Assembly (NCBI RefSeq): GCF_013520985.1
Contig: NZ_JACDTY010000004.1
Coordinates: 369,517-433,516, forward strand
Source of the DNA: Mesorhizobium neociceri
GTDB lineage: Bacteria > Pseudomonadota > Alphaproteobacteria > Rhizobiales > Rhizobiaceae
Direction of reading: 5' to 3'
DNA length: 64,000 nt
Made by a program: the position numbers and the translations under genes
Notes under the pieces: model-generated
Seen by the model: only the letters and a program-made list of their open reading frames with translations
Database searches by the model: none
Told to the model about the DNA's origin: nothing
In this document: positions 51,744 through 60,746 of the stretch, one piece after another
How positions within the stretch are numbered: the first letter of the stretch is position 1
How the letters are laid out: each line of letters starts with the position of its first letter

Positions 51744-52598
51744 ATGGAACAAATGACCAGGACGCGCGGGCGTCCTCGCTACGACCAGGAAGATGCAGCC
51801 GCCGCCGAGGCGTTCCGCTCGATCGGCTCCAAGGTCCAGCTCAACCGCGACGAGGCGGCGCCGCTTTGGGTCCAGTTGCGCAACCAGGTCGAGGAAGCGA
51901 TCAACACTGGCTTGCTGGCGGCCAATTCGCGCATACCGTCCGAACAGGCGCTTTGCGATTTCTTCGGGGTCTCGCGCCCCGTCGTGCGCGCGGCGATCGG
52001 GTCGCTGTCCAGCGAGGGCCGCATCATCAAGATGCCTCGCAAGGGCATGTTCGTCGCGGCACCGCGCGAGCATGTCGACTTCATGACCGCTAATCTCGGC
52101 GTCTTCGACGACCTGACCGCCAAGGGACACAAGGTTTCGACGCGCACGCTCGAAATCTATCGCTGTCCGCCGAACGAGAAGGAATCGAGCGTCTTCGGGA
52201 TTCCTGCAAATGGCAGCGTGGTCAGGATCAGCCGCGTCTACATGACCGACGGCTCGCCGATCACCATGACACGCATCAGCCTGCCGGGGCACCGGGTCCC
52301 CGGTCTCGAAAACATCCTGTCGGAAAACCAGTCGATCTTCGGCACCATCCGCGCGGTGTTCGGCCTGACGGTGAAGCGGGCCGACCGTTGGCTGCGTGCG
52401 GCATTGCCCACCAAGGAAGAGGCCGAGCAGATGGGCGTTGCCGCCAACACGCCGCTGATCGAAATCGAGTCGATCGCCTATGACGCGGACGGCGCGGCGC
52501 TCGAATATTACGAGGCCTTCTACAACTCTTCCGTCGCCCGCATCCATATGGCGGTCGAGCAGCCGTCGGCGACGGTGAACGGTGTCGATCGCACCTGA
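51744..52598 (+). CDS. GntR-family regulator, UTRA (HutC) subgroup
   Basis: A 284-residue regulator. The winged helix (PLWVQLRNQVEEAINTG, IPSEQALCDFFGVSRPVV, IKMPRKGMFV) spans about 35-110 and the UTRA ligand domain about 115-270 (VVRISRVYMTDGSPI, LIEIESIAYDADGAALEYYE). A basic RTRGRPR tail precedes the DNA-binding domain. It sits between two clusters that carry the same 12-bp palindrome in their control regions, so it probably regulates both. Confidence 0.93.
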   Translation: MEQMTRTRGRPRYDQEDAAAAEAFRSIGSKVQLNRDEAAPLWVQLRNQVEEAINTGLLAANSRIPSEQALCDFFGVSRPVVRAAIGSLSSEGRIIKMPRKGMFVAAPREHVDFMTANLGVFDDLTAKGHKVSTRTLEIYRCPPNEKESSVFGIPANGSVVRISRVYMTDGSPITMTRISLPGHRVPGLENILSENQSIFGTIRAVFGLTVKRADRWLRAALPTKEEAEQMGVAANTPLIEIESIAYDADGAALEYYEAFYNSSVARIHMAVEQPSATVNGVDRT

Positions 52599-52626
52599 AT
52601 CTTACCAGTCAAAAAAGATTCTGTTT

Positions 52627-52642
52627 TCTGGTTATAACCAGA
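52627..52642. promoter_or_regulatory. 16-bp perfect palindromic operator
   Basis: TCTGGTTATAACCAGA, 29 bp after the GntR/UTRA stop. A possible promoter TTGACG (52643-52648), 17 bp, TAACTT (52666-52671) begins at its edge and leads to the SDR-aldolase-ABC operon. HutC-type regulators bind such short symmetric sites. Confidence 0.7.
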
Positions 52643-52680
52643 TTGACGGACCCGGGAAGCTTCTGTAACTTCCTTGCCAT

Positions 52681-52701
52681 GGGTCGGGAGGAGCCTGACC
52701 C
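52681..52701 (+). promoter_or_regulatory. Leader hairpin
   Basis: GGGTCGGG, loop AGGAG, CCTGACCC (eight pairs, one G-U) in the 130-nt leader of the SDR gene; a second hairpin CGCCGCC-TT-GGCGGCG follows near 52735-52750. There is no T-run. A message-stability or attenuation role is possible but unproven. Confidence 0.4.
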
Positions 52702-52798
52702 CTAAGGCATTATCAGGATCGATCGGCTTGCGACGCCGCCTTGGCGGCGAGGGGAAGATTTTGCTCGCGCTCAAGCCTAGCCCTGATGGAGGATTTGC

Positions 52799-53575
52799 AT
52801 GGACTACCGGTCGCAATTCGACCTGACGGGTGAGGTTGCCGTCGTCACCGGCGGCGCCAGCGGCATCGGTCTGGAGGCCGCCAAGGCGCTCGGCACCTGC
52901 GGCGCGCGCATCGTCCTGCTCGACATGAATACGCAAGGCCTGGATGCCGCGGCCGGGGTGCTTAAGGAGGCCGGTGTCGCAAGCGTCGATGGCCACGCGC
53001 TCGACGTCACCGATCCGCGTGCCGTCGAGGCGATGGCGGCCCAGGTCGTCAGCGACCTCGGCCAGGTCGACATACTGGTCAACAGCGCCGGCATCGCCCG
53101 CCTCAACACCGCGCTCGACACATCCGACGAGGAATGGCGCCAGGTGATGGATGTCAACGTCAATGGCGTCTACTGGGCCTCGCGCGCCTTCGGCCGTTCC
53201 ATGGTCGCCCGCAAGAAGGGCTCGATCGTCAATCTCGGCTCGATGTCGGGCCTGATCATCAACCGTCCGCAGACCGCGCCCTCCTACATGGTGAGCAAGG
53301 GCGCGGTGCACATGATGACCAAGGCGCTCGCCGTCGAGTGGGCGAAATCGGGCGTGCGCGTCAACGCCTTGGCGCCGGGCTATGTCGGCACCGAGATGAC
53401 GCTGAAAATGCGCGAGCGGCCCGAACTCTTCAACACCTGGATCGACATGACGCCGATGGGCCGGCTCGGCGAGCCGCACGAGATCGCTTCGGCGATCCTG
53501 TTTCTCGCCTCGCCGGCGTCGAGCTACGTCACCGGCGCGATCCTGTCGATCGATGGCGGCTACACGGCCTGGTGA
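52799..53575 (+). CDS. SDR-family oxidoreductase (sugar/polyol dehydrogenase)
   Basis: A 258-residue SDR with TGGASGIG (17-24), NSAG at 95-98 and catalytic S148/S150, Y163 and K167 (YMVSK). D42 after the second strand (LLDMN) indicates NAD preference. ATG 52799 follows GGAGG. It heads an operon with class II aldolase, sugar importer, kinase and ALDH genes, so it likely oxidises the imported polyol or sugar. Confidence 0.92.
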   Translation: MDYRSQFDLTGEVAVVTGGASGIGLEAAKALGTCGARIVLLDMNTQGLDAAAGVLKEAGVASVDGHALDVTDPRAVEAMAAQVVSDLGQVDILVNSAGIARLNTALDTSDEEWRQVMDVNVNGVYWASRAFGRSMVARKKGSIVNLGSMSGLIINRPQTAPSYMVSKGAVHMMTKALAVEWAKSGVRVNALAPGYVGTEMTLKMRERPELFNTWIDMTPMGRLGEPHEIASAILFLASPASSYVTGAILSIDGGYTAW

Positions 53576-53602
53576 CGGGCCGAGCAAGGATTGGAATATC
53601 GC

Positions 53603-54262
53603 ATGACCGTTTCGGACCTAGAGGCACGCCAGGCAATCATCGACGCCTGCCTCGAGATGAACGCGCTGGGCATCAACCAGGGCACGTCAGGCAATGTCAG
53701 CCTGCGCCATGGCGAAGGCATGCTGATCTCGCCGACCAGCACGCCTTACGAGACGCTGGTGCCCGAGGACATCGTCTTCATGGCGTGGGACGGCGAGGTC
53801 GACGGGCGCCTGCCGCCGTCGAGCGAATGGCGTTTCCATCTCGACATCATGAAGGCGCGGCCCGAGGTCAACGCGGTTGTCCACGCGCATCCGACCTACT
53901 GCACCATCATCGCCATCATGGGCAGGAAGATACCGGCGATCCACTACATGGTCGCGGTCGCCGGCGGCAACGACATTCGCTGCGCCCCCTACGCCACCTT
54001 CGGCACGGCAGAGCTCTCGGCGCATGCGGTGGAGGCGCTGCGCGACCGCAAGGCCTGCCTGCTCGCACAGCATGGCATGATCGCGGTCGGTTCCAGCCTC
54101 AGCCAGGCGATGTGGCTGGCGGTCGAGGTGGAAACGCTGGCGCGCCAGTATCACGGCGCCCTGCAGATCGGCGAGCCGCCGATCCTGTCCGAAGAGGAGA
54201 TCGAAAACGTCATCAAGCGCATGGCCAGCTATGGCCTGCGCGACAAGGAGGCTGCCGCCTGA
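53603..54262 (+). CDS. Class II aldolase/adducin-family protein (fuculose-phosphate aldolase-like)
   Basis: A 219-residue zinc aldolase. Zinc ligands H94 and H96 (VVHAHPTY) and H157 (LAQHGMI), with E75 as catalytic acid/base, are in place, as are the phosphate-contact QGTSGNVS (26-33) and SPTSTPY residues. Relatives cleave fuculose-, rhamnulose- or ribulose-phosphates to dihydroxyacetone phosphate and a small aldehyde. ATG 53603 is preferred to an upstream TTG. The aldehyde could go to the ALDH at 60747. Confidence 0.93.
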   Translation: MTVSDLEARQAIIDACLEMNALGINQGTSGNVSLRHGEGMLISPTSTPYETLVPEDIVFMAWDGEVDGRLPPSSEWRFHLDIMKARPEVNAVVHAHPTYCTIIAIMGRKIPAIHYMVAVAGGNDIRCAPYATFGTAELSAHAVEALRDRKACLLAQHGMIAVGSSLSQAMWLAVEVETLARQYHGALQIGEPPILSEEEIENVIKRMASYGLRDKEAAA

Positions 54263-54324
54263 GCCGCAGTCATCTGGCAGAATCCTCCGGGAAGGCCCGG
54301 AGCGATCAACAAGGGAGGAATGAA

Positions 54325-55326
54325 ATGACTAGATCCATGAAAGGCCTCGTCAAGGCGCTCGCTTTGGGGTTGGCGGCGGCTTGCAGCCTGGCTGCCATCT
54401 CGGGCGCGAGCGCCGAGGAACTGTCGCTCAAGGGCAAGCGCGTCGGCGTTTCCGCCATCGGCACCGATCACTATTGGGACCTGATGGCGTTCCGCGGCAT
54501 CCAGGACCGTGTCAAGGAGCTGGGCGGCGAAGTCATCGCGCTCGACGCCGGCCGCAAGGATCAGCAGCAGATCGCGCAGCTGCAGACGCTGATTGCGCAG
54601 AAGCCGGATGCCATCATCGAGCAGCTCGGCAACCTCGAAGTGCTGAATCCGTGGCTGCAGAAGATCCGCGACGCCGGCATCCCGCTGTTCACCGTCGACA
54701 CCGCGACGCCGCATGCGATCAACAACACCACGTCCAACAACTACAATATCGGCGCCGAGATCGCGCTGCAGATGGTCGCCGACATGGGCGGCAAGGGCAA
54801 TGTGCTGGTCTTCAACGGCTTCTACAGCGTGCCGGTGTGCAAGATCCGCTACGACCAGCTGAAATATGTGCTGAGCTCGTTCCCCGATGTGAAGATCGTC
54901 GAGCCGGAACTGCGCGACGTCATCCCGAACACCGTGCAGAGCGCCTATTCCAACGTGACCGACATGCTGACCAAGTCGCCCGAGAAGGGCTCGATCGGTG
55001 CGGTGTGGGCCTGCTGGGACGTGCCGCAGATCGGCGCCACGCAGGCGGTCGAGGCGGCCAGCCGCAACGAGGTCAAGACCTATGGCATCGACGGCAGCCC
55101 GGAAGTCATCAAGATGGTGATGGATCCGAAGTCGTCGGCTGGCGCGGTCGCCGCGCAGCAGCCCTATGAAATCGGCAGGACCTCGGTCGACAATGCGGCC
55201 AAGTTCCTGGCCGGCCAGAAGGTGCCGCCCTTCACCTTTGTGCCTGCCGTGCTGGTCAACAAGGAAAATGCCGCCGAAAAAGGAAAGCCATTCCTCGACG
55301 CCGCCGAAAAGGCAGGCGTTAAATAG
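54325..55326 (+). CDS. Sugar ABC transporter substrate-binding protein
   Basis: A 333-residue periplasmic receptor (Peripla_BP_4). The signal peptide ends at ASA-EE (30/31). The mature start LSLKGKRVGVSAIGTDHYWD, QQQIAQLQTLIAQKPDAIIEQ, and GAVWACWDVPQIGATQA in the second lobe fit the ribose-receptor family. ATG 54325 follows GGGAGG; the open frame running far upstream is the shadow of the SDR and aldolase genes. It is first of a four-gene importer. Confidence 0.93.
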   Translation: MTRSMKGLVKALALGLAAACSLAAISGASAEELSLKGKRVGVSAIGTDHYWDLMAFRGIQDRVKELGGEVIALDAGRKDQQQIAQLQTLIAQKPDAIIEQLGNLEVLNPWLQKIRDAGIPLFTVDTATPHAINNTTSNNYNIGAEIALQMVADMGGKGNVLVFNGFYSVPVCKIRYDQLKYVLSSFPDVKIVEPELRDVIPNTVQSAYSNVTDMLTKSPEKGSIGAVWACWDVPQIGATQAVEAASRNEVKTYGIDGSPEVIKMVMDPKSSAGAVAAQQPYEIGRTSVDNAAKFLAGQKVPPFTFVPAVLVNKENAAEKGKPFLDAAEKAGVK

Positions 55327-55394
55327 GCTCTGGCGAAACGGTGGGCAGCCAGGCGTTTGCGGCTGCCCGCCACCATCAACCAGGATTGACGGCC

Positions 55395-56921
55395 ATGCAG
55401 ACGGCAAAGCGTGAAATTGCTGTATCGATGACGGATATATCGAAGCGGTTCGGTCCGGTGCGTGCGCTGGAGAATGCGAACCTCGAGATCGCGCGCGGTT
55501 CGATCCTCGGCCTTGTCGGCCAGAACGGCGCCGGCAAATCGACGATCATCAAAGTGCTGGCCGGCATCATCAAGCCCGACAGCGGCACCATCGTCATCAA
55601 TGGCGAGACCGTCTCTTCGCTGACGCCGGCATCGGTGGAAAAGCTCGGCGTGCACTTCATCCACCAGGACAGGCTGCTGGTGCCGACCGCGACCGTCGGC
55701 GAGGCGGTGTTTCTCGGCCACGAAATCGGCCTCGGTCCCTTCGTCAGCCGCCGGGCCATGGCGCGCAAGGCGGCCGATCTGCTGAAGCGCTTCTTCGGCA
55801 TGGAACTGCCGGCGGGCACTCTGGTCAAGGACCTGACCACGGCGCAGCAGAAGGTCGTGCAGATCACCCGCGCTTTGGCGCAGAAGGCTTCGGTGCTGGT
55901 GCTCGACGAACCGACGGCGGCACTGGTCAAGCGCGAGGTCGACAGCCTGTTCGACGTGCTGCGCCGGCTGCGCGACGACGGCATCGCCGTCGTCTTCATC
56001 TCCCATTACATGCAGGAAATCGAAAAGCTCTGCGACCGCGTCACCGTAATGCGCAACGGCACCGACGTCGGCACCGTCGATCCGCGTGAGACATCGATCG
56101 ACGAGATCATTTCGATGATGATCGCCCGCGATGTTGGCGAGATGTTTCCCAAGCGCTCGGTCACGCTCGGCGCACCTGTGCTCGAAGTCGCCAATCTGCG
56201 GCTCGGCGGCAGCTTCGAAAACATCGGCTTCAATGTGCGCGCCGGCGAAATCGTCGGCCTGACCGGCCTGCTCGGCTCCGGCGCCAAGGAAATCGTGCAA
56301 TGCCTGTTCGGCCTCAAGACGGCCGATGGCGGCTCGATCAAGGTCGAGGGCAAGCAGCTTGCGCTGTCGACGCCGGTCAAGGCCGTGCGCGACGGCATCG
56401 CCATGCTGCCGGAGGATCGTCGCGCGCATGGCGTGGCGCTCGGCCTGTCGGTGCGCGAGAATATTTCGCTCGCCAGCCTGCGCCGCTATTCGAAGAACGG
56501 ACTGGTCAGCCGCGGCAGCGAGAACCAGGCGGTCGACGGCCTGATCAAGGAACTGTCGATCAAGACGCCGCATCGCGATGCGCTGGTGCGCGAACTCTCC
56601 GGCGGCAACCAGCAAAAAGTGGCGATCGCCAAATGGCTGAGCTGCCAGTCGCGCGTCTACGTGCTAGACGAGCCGACGGTGGCCGTCGACGTCGGCGCCA
56701 AGGTCGAGATCTACAATCTGTTGAACCGGCTGGCAGGCGAGGGCGCTGCCATCCTTCTTCTGTCGTCCGACCTGCTTGAACTGGTCGGGGTCTGCGACCG
56801 CGTGCTGGTCGTCTATCGCGGCCGGCTTGCCGGCACCTTCTCCGGCCCGTCGATGAACAGCGACGCGCTACTCGCGGCCTCGTCCGGCGCCCGCTCGAAC
56901 GCTGATGGAGTGGCGGCATGA
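55395..56921 (+). CDS. Sugar ABC transporter ATP-binding protein (tandem domains)
   Basis: A 508-residue tandem ATPase. Domain 1 has Walker A GQNGAGKST and the signature-region variant LTTAQQKVVQITRAL in place of LSGGQ, plus VLVLDEPTAAL. Domain 2 has the usual degenerate Walker A (GLLGSGAKE), signature LSGGNQQK and YVLDEPTVAVDVG. Only domain 1 Walker A is canonical, so, as known for this class, hydrolysis is asymmetric. ATG 55395 follows AGGA. Its stop overlaps the permease start. Confidence 0.94.
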   Translation: MQTAKREIAVSMTDISKRFGPVRALENANLEIARGSILGLVGQNGAGKSTIIKVLAGIIKPDSGTIVINGETVSSLTPASVEKLGVHFIHQDRLLVPTATVGEAVFLGHEIGLGPFVSRRAMARKAADLLKRFFGMELPAGTLVKDLTTAQQKVVQITRALAQKASVLVLDEPTAALVKREVDSLFDVLRRLRDDGIAVVFISHYMQEIEKLCDRVTVMRNGTDVGTVDPRETSIDEIISMMIARDVGEMFPKRSVTLGAPVLEVANLRLGGSFENIGFNVRAGEIVGLTGLLGSGAKEIVQCLFGLKTADGGSIKVEGKQLALSTPVKAVRDGIAMLPEDRRAHGVALGLSVRENISLASLRRYSKNGLVSRGSENQAVDGLIKELSIKTPHRDALVRELSGGNQQKVAIAKWLSCQSRVYVLDEPTVAVDVGAKVEIYNLLNRLAGEGAAILLLSSDLLELVGVCDRVLVVYRGRLAGTFSGPSMNSDALLAASSGARSNADGVAA

Positions 56922-57949
56922 GCGCGACAATTGTCCAGGCCGAAGCCGGCGCGTCCGACGAAACCCGCGCCACCGGCAAAAGTGCTGGCCGGCGCTTTGC
57001 AACCCTTGTCGTGCGGCTCGGCGCAATCGCCGCCTTCGCTGCGATCATGGCCTATTTCGTCGTCTTCGCGCCGGGCTTCACCTCGACCTTCAACCTCATC
57101 AACGTCGTCGAGCAGTCGGCGATCCTGGGCGTGCTCGCCTATGGCATGACTGCCGTCATCATCGGCGGCGGCTCCGACGTCACCGAAGGTGGCATCGACC
57201 TGTCGATCGCCGCCAATATGGGGCTGTGCGCCGCCGTCTACGCGACGCTGCTGTCGATGGGCTATGGCGACTTCCTGTCAGTGCTCGCGGCCATCGCCGT
57301 CGGCATGGCGGTCGGTGCGCTGAACGCCCTTGCCGTGGTCGGCCTCGGCATCCTGCCGCTGCTGGCAACGCTTGCCGTGCTCAACGTTGCGGCCGGCATG
57401 GAATTGACCCTCACCCAGAACACGGTCGTCGGCGCATCCTCCCCGCTGCTCGGCTTCCTGGTCTCCGGGTCCTTTCTTGGCATCTCGGCGCTCGCCTGGG
57501 CGCTGATCCTGTTCTCCGCGCTCGTGATCGCGATCTTCCACTACACGTCGTTCGGGCTCAGGCTCTACGCGGTCGGCGGCCATCCGGAAGCGGCCCGCGC
57601 GGCCGGTCTCAGCGTGCCCCTCTACGTGTCCTTCACCTATGTACTGAGCGGCTTCTGCGCGGCGGTGGCAAGTGTCCTCACCGTCTCGCGCCTTTCGGCC
57701 AGCACGCCCGGCTCCGGCGAACTGCTTCTGTCGGTGCTGGCGGCAGCATTGCTCGGCACCGTCTTTTCACGCCGCTTCGTGCCAACCATGGGCGGCACGC
57801 TGCTTAGCGTGCTGTTCATCGGCCTGCTCGCCAACGGCTTCCAGCTGCTCAACGTCTCCAGCTACTGGGTCAACGGCGTGCAGGGCGCGCTGATCCTGCT
57901 GGTGGTGGCCATCACATCCTTTGCCCGCGGTTCGGAGGGTTCGCGATGA
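56918..57949 (+). CDS. Sugar ABC transporter permease (first)
   Basis: A 343-residue BPD_transp_2 permease. GGSDVTEGGIDLSIAANM contains the GGIDLS motif, preceded by a two-residue-longer loop than usual; the coupling loop is YAVGGHPEAARAAGLSV; GTVFSRRFVPTMGGTLL replaces the common GGASLFGG segment. It overlaps both neighbours (ATGA). It pairs with the next permease as a heterodimer, unlike the homodimeric systems earlier in the window. Confidence 0.92.
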   Translation: MSATIVQAEAGASDETRATGKSAGRRFATLVVRLGAIAAFAAIMAYFVVFAPGFTSTFNLINVVEQSAILGVLAYGMTAVIIGGGSDVTEGGIDLSIAANMGLCAAVYATLLSMGYGDFLSVLAAIAVGMAVGALNALAVVGLGILPLLATLAVLNVAAGMELTLTQNTVVGASSPLLGFLVSGSFLGISALAWALILFSALVIAIFHYTSFGLRLYAVGGHPEAARAAGLSVPLYVSFTYVLSGFCAAVASVLTVSRLSASTPGSGELLLSVLAAALLGTVFSRRFVPTMGGTLLSVLFIGLLANGFQLLNVSSYWVNGVQGALILLVVAITSFARGSEGSR

Positions 57950-58929
57950 GTGTCCAGACCAACGACAAACCCAAGGTGAGCTTGCGCGCCTTCCTCGCCA
58001 AATACAGCGTGCTTATCGCCTTCGCCGCCATCGTCATCTTCTTCGCGGTGGCCAGCCCGACTTTTCTCACGCCGGCGAACCTCTTCAACGTTTTGGTCAA
58101 CAATGTCGTCATGCTGGCCATCGTCGCGCTGGGGCTCACCATCGTCATCTCGTCTGGCGGCATCGATCTTTCGGTCGGCGTGTCCGTCGATATGGCAAGC
58201 ATGGTCTTCGTTATGCTGCTCGCCGCCGGCTATAGCGGCGTGGTCGGCGTCGGCGGCGGGCTGGGTGCTGCGCTGGTTGTCGGCATCCTCAACGCGATCC
58301 TCATCACCCGGCTCAACATCAGCCCGTTCCTGGCGACGCTCGGCGTGCTGTTCATCGGCCAGAGCGCGCAGCAGCTCGCGACAAGCGGCGGCCAGCCGAT
58401 CTACCTCACCAGCGGCTATGCCGGCGATCAGTTCAACGCCATCGCCCGCACCGCCCTGCTCGGCATTCCGACGCCGGTGATCGTGCTCATCCTGTGCGCC
58501 CTCGCCGTCCACTTTTTGCTGCACCGGTCCGTCTTCGGCCGCTACGTCCAGGCGATGGGCGCGCAGCCCGGTGTCGCCTGGTATTCCGGCATCCGCGTGC
58601 CGCGCGAGCTCTCGCTGGTGCATGTGCTTTGCGCGTTGCTGGCGGGTGTGACCGGCATATTGCTGTCGGCGACGGTCAAGTCCTACGTGCCGTTGTCCGG
58701 CAATGCTTTCCTGCTCGACGCGATCGGCGCCACCTTCATCGGCACGACGCTCAGCCGTGAACGCAAGCCTTCGGTGATCGGCACGCTGCTCGGCGTTTTC
58801 CTACTCGCCATCGTCAAGAACGGGCTGCTTCTCGTCGGCTGGAATTTCTACTGGCAGCAGGTCGGCATCGGCGTGCTGGTCTTCCTGGTGCTGGCCGCGA
58901 GCTTCGGCTTGCGCCGCGCCGCCCATTGA
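57946..58929 (+). CDS. Sugar ABC transporter permease (second)
   Basis: A 327-residue partner permease. SSGGIDLSVGVSVDMASM is the family motif; the coupling loop is QAMGAQPGVAWYSGIRV, a less canonical version of GGNxxAAxxxGI; GATFIGTTLSRERKPSVIG corresponds to the usual GGxSLFGG region. Both permeases here share this altered late segment. It starts in ATGA overlap. Confidence 0.92.
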   Translation: MSVQTNDKPKVSLRAFLAKYSVLIAFAAIVIFFAVASPTFLTPANLFNVLVNNVVMLAIVALGLTIVISSGGIDLSVGVSVDMASMVFVMLLAAGYSGVVGVGGGLGAALVVGILNAILITRLNISPFLATLGVLFIGQSAQQLATSGGQPIYLTSGYAGDQFNAIARTALLGIPTPVIVLILCALAVHFLLHRSVFGRYVQAMGAQPGVAWYSGIRVPRELSLVHVLCALLAGVTGILLSATVKSYVPLSGNAFLLDAIGATFIGTTLSRERKPSVIGTLLGVFLLAIVKNGLLLVGWNFYWQQVGIGVLVFLVLAASFGLRRAAH

Positions 58930-58949
58930 TTTCGAGAGGTCCGCCAACC

Positions 58950-59915
58950 ATGCCACAATTCGATGTCAGCTCGATCGGCTTCTACGTCCTCGACATCCTT
59001 GGACGGCCGGTGTCGCGCATCCCCGAAGGCGGCCGCGCCGACTATATCGAGGAGATTCGCATGACGGTCGCCGGCACGGCCGGCGCCACCGGCATGGACT
59101 GCGCCATCCTCGGGCTGAAGACGAGGGCCGTCACCACGCTCGGAACCGACGACATGGGCGACTGGTTCCTTGCCAAGCTCACCAAATACGGCCTTGAGTG
59201 CAGCCTGGTGCGCCGCGACGGCCGCGTCCAGACTTCGTCCACAATCCTGCCAGTGCGGCCGAACGGCGAGCGCCCGGCATTGCATGTGCCGGGCACGGCC
59301 ACTTTGTTCGAGGTCGCGGACGCCGATCTCGACGCCGCCTTGGATGCGACAGTCGTCCATGTCGGCGGCACCGGGCTGTTGAAGCGTTTTGATGGTGAGC
59401 CGACCGTGCGGCTCTTGAAGCGCGCCAAGGAACTCGGCCGCATCACTACATTCGATTTGATCCAGGCGACGCCCGAGACGGTGCGGCTGGTCGAACCGTG
59501 CCTGCCTTACATCGACTATTTCGTGCCGAGCATCGACGAGGCCGGCGAGATGGCGCATGACCGGGATCCCGCCCTCGTCGCTACCTTCTTCAAGGCCAAG
59601 GGCGTCAAGAACTGCATCCTCACGCTCGGCGCCGATGGTGTTCATGTCTCGCCGCAGCATGGCGAGGATTTCCATCTGCCGGCCTTCGACGTCGAAGTCT
59701 TCGACACCACCGGCTGCGGCGATTCCTTCACCGCCGGCATCATCGTCGGCATCGTCAAGGGCTGGGATCTCAAGCAGTCGGCGCGCTTCGCCACGGCGGT
59801 CGCCGCCAAGGTGGCGATGGGACTCGGCTCCGACGGCAAACTCGTTTCATTCGACGACACGGTCGCGGCGATGAATTCGCTGCCGGTCAAGACATCAAAG
59901 GTGCAAGCAGCGTGA
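58950..59915 (+). CDS. PfkB-family carbohydrate kinase
   Basis: A 321-residue ribokinase-fold kinase. The catalytic aspartate is D258 in DTTGCGDSFTAG, the anion hole being the same GCGD. The N-terminal substrate region is AGTAGATGMDCAILGLKT. It would phosphorylate the sugar or keto-sugar formed by the SDR before aldolase cleavage. ATG 58950 has GAGAGG 11 bp before it. Its end overlaps the next SDR start (GTGA). Confidence 0.93.
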   Translation: MPQFDVSSIGFYVLDILGRPVSRIPEGGRADYIEEIRMTVAGTAGATGMDCAILGLKTRAVTTLGTDDMGDWFLAKLTKYGLECSLVRRDGRVQTSSTILPVRPNGERPALHVPGTATLFEVADADLDAALDATVVHVGGTGLLKRFDGEPTVRLLKRAKELGRITTFDLIQATPETVRLVEPCLPYIDYFVPSIDEAGEMAHDRDPALVATFFKAKGVKNCILTLGADGVHVSPQHGEDFHLPAFDVEVFDTTGCGDSFTAGIIVGIVKGWDLKQSARFATAVAAKVAMGLGSDGKLVSFDDTVAAMNSLPVKTSKVQAA

Positions 59916-60679
59916 CCATTCTTCCTGAAGCCAAGGGCAAGACGGCTCTCGTCACCGGCGCCAGCCGCGGCATCGGCAGGGCGCTCGCCAAGGGGCTCGC
60001 GGAGGCGGGCTTCGACGTCGCCGTCACCGACCTGCCGTCGCAGGCAGCGGAGCTTGCTGTGACGAAGGCCGAGATCGAGGCGGCTGGCCGCAAGGCCTAT
60101 GTCTACACGATGGATGTCAGCAAGAAGCGCGAGATCGAGGCGACGGCGCAGGCGCTGCTTGCGGCGGCGGGCAGCATCGATGTGCTGGTCAACAATGCCG
60201 GCATCCTGAAGCCCAGCCTGCTCCAGGACCTCGACGAGGCCAATTGGGACGCGCATTTCGACGTCAACGCCAAGGGCGTGCTGATGATGTGCCAGGCGGT
60301 GCTGCCGCATATGCGCGCCAGAAGATCGGGCAGGGTGATCAACATCGCCTCGATCGCCGGCCGCCAGGGCGTGCCGACGCAGGGCCATTACGCGGCGACG
60401 AAATCGGTGGTGATCACGCTGACCCGGGTGCTGGCGCAAGAGGTCGGCATGGACGGCGTTACCGTCAACGCCATCTGCCCCGGCATCATCCTGACCGAGA
60501 TGGGCAAGAACAATCTCGGCAGCGATGCGGCAATCCGGCATTGGGAGGATGTCGCGGCGCTGAAGCGCCTTGGCGCGCCGGAGGACGTCGTCGGGCCGGT
60601 GCTGTTTTTCGCTTCGGACCTGTCGGCCTTCGTCACCGGGCAGTCGCTCAACGTCGACGGCGGCATCTACTACCACTGA
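59912..60679 (+). CDS. SDR-family oxidoreductase
   Basis: A 255-residue SDR with GTG start in overlap with the kinase stop. TGASRGIG (15-22), NNAG at 94-97 and catalytic S147, Y160 and K164 (YAATK) are present. D40 after the second strand suggests NAD. It is the second SDR of the operon and may act on a stereoisomer or a later intermediate. Confidence 0.92.
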   Translation: MTILPEAKGKTALVTGASRGIGRALAKGLAEAGFDVAVTDLPSQAAELAVTKAEIEAAGRKAYVYTMDVSKKREIEATAQALLAAAGSIDVLVNNAGILKPSLLQDLDEANWDAHFDVNAKGVLMMCQAVLPHMRARRSGRVINIASIAGRQGVPTQGHYAATKSVVITLTRVLAQEVGMDGVTVNAICPGIILTEMGKNNLGSDAAIRHWEDVAALKRLGAPEDVVGPVLFFASDLSAFVTGQSLNVDGGIYYH

Positions 60680-60746
60680 CCGATCCGCCGCCGTGACGGA
60701 CCATTCAAGAGCCGGGACCTGCTGGGTCTTTGCCGGAGGAGAACGC

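Noticed and set aside
53134..54324. Upstream extension of the receptor frame at 54325
   Set aside because: Runs through the SDR and aldolase genes in a wrong frame; signal peptide and ribosome site place the start at 54325.
55164..56615. 483-codon antisense frame opposite the tandem ATPase gene
   Set aside because: No domain recognised; the plus-strand ATPase has full motifs.
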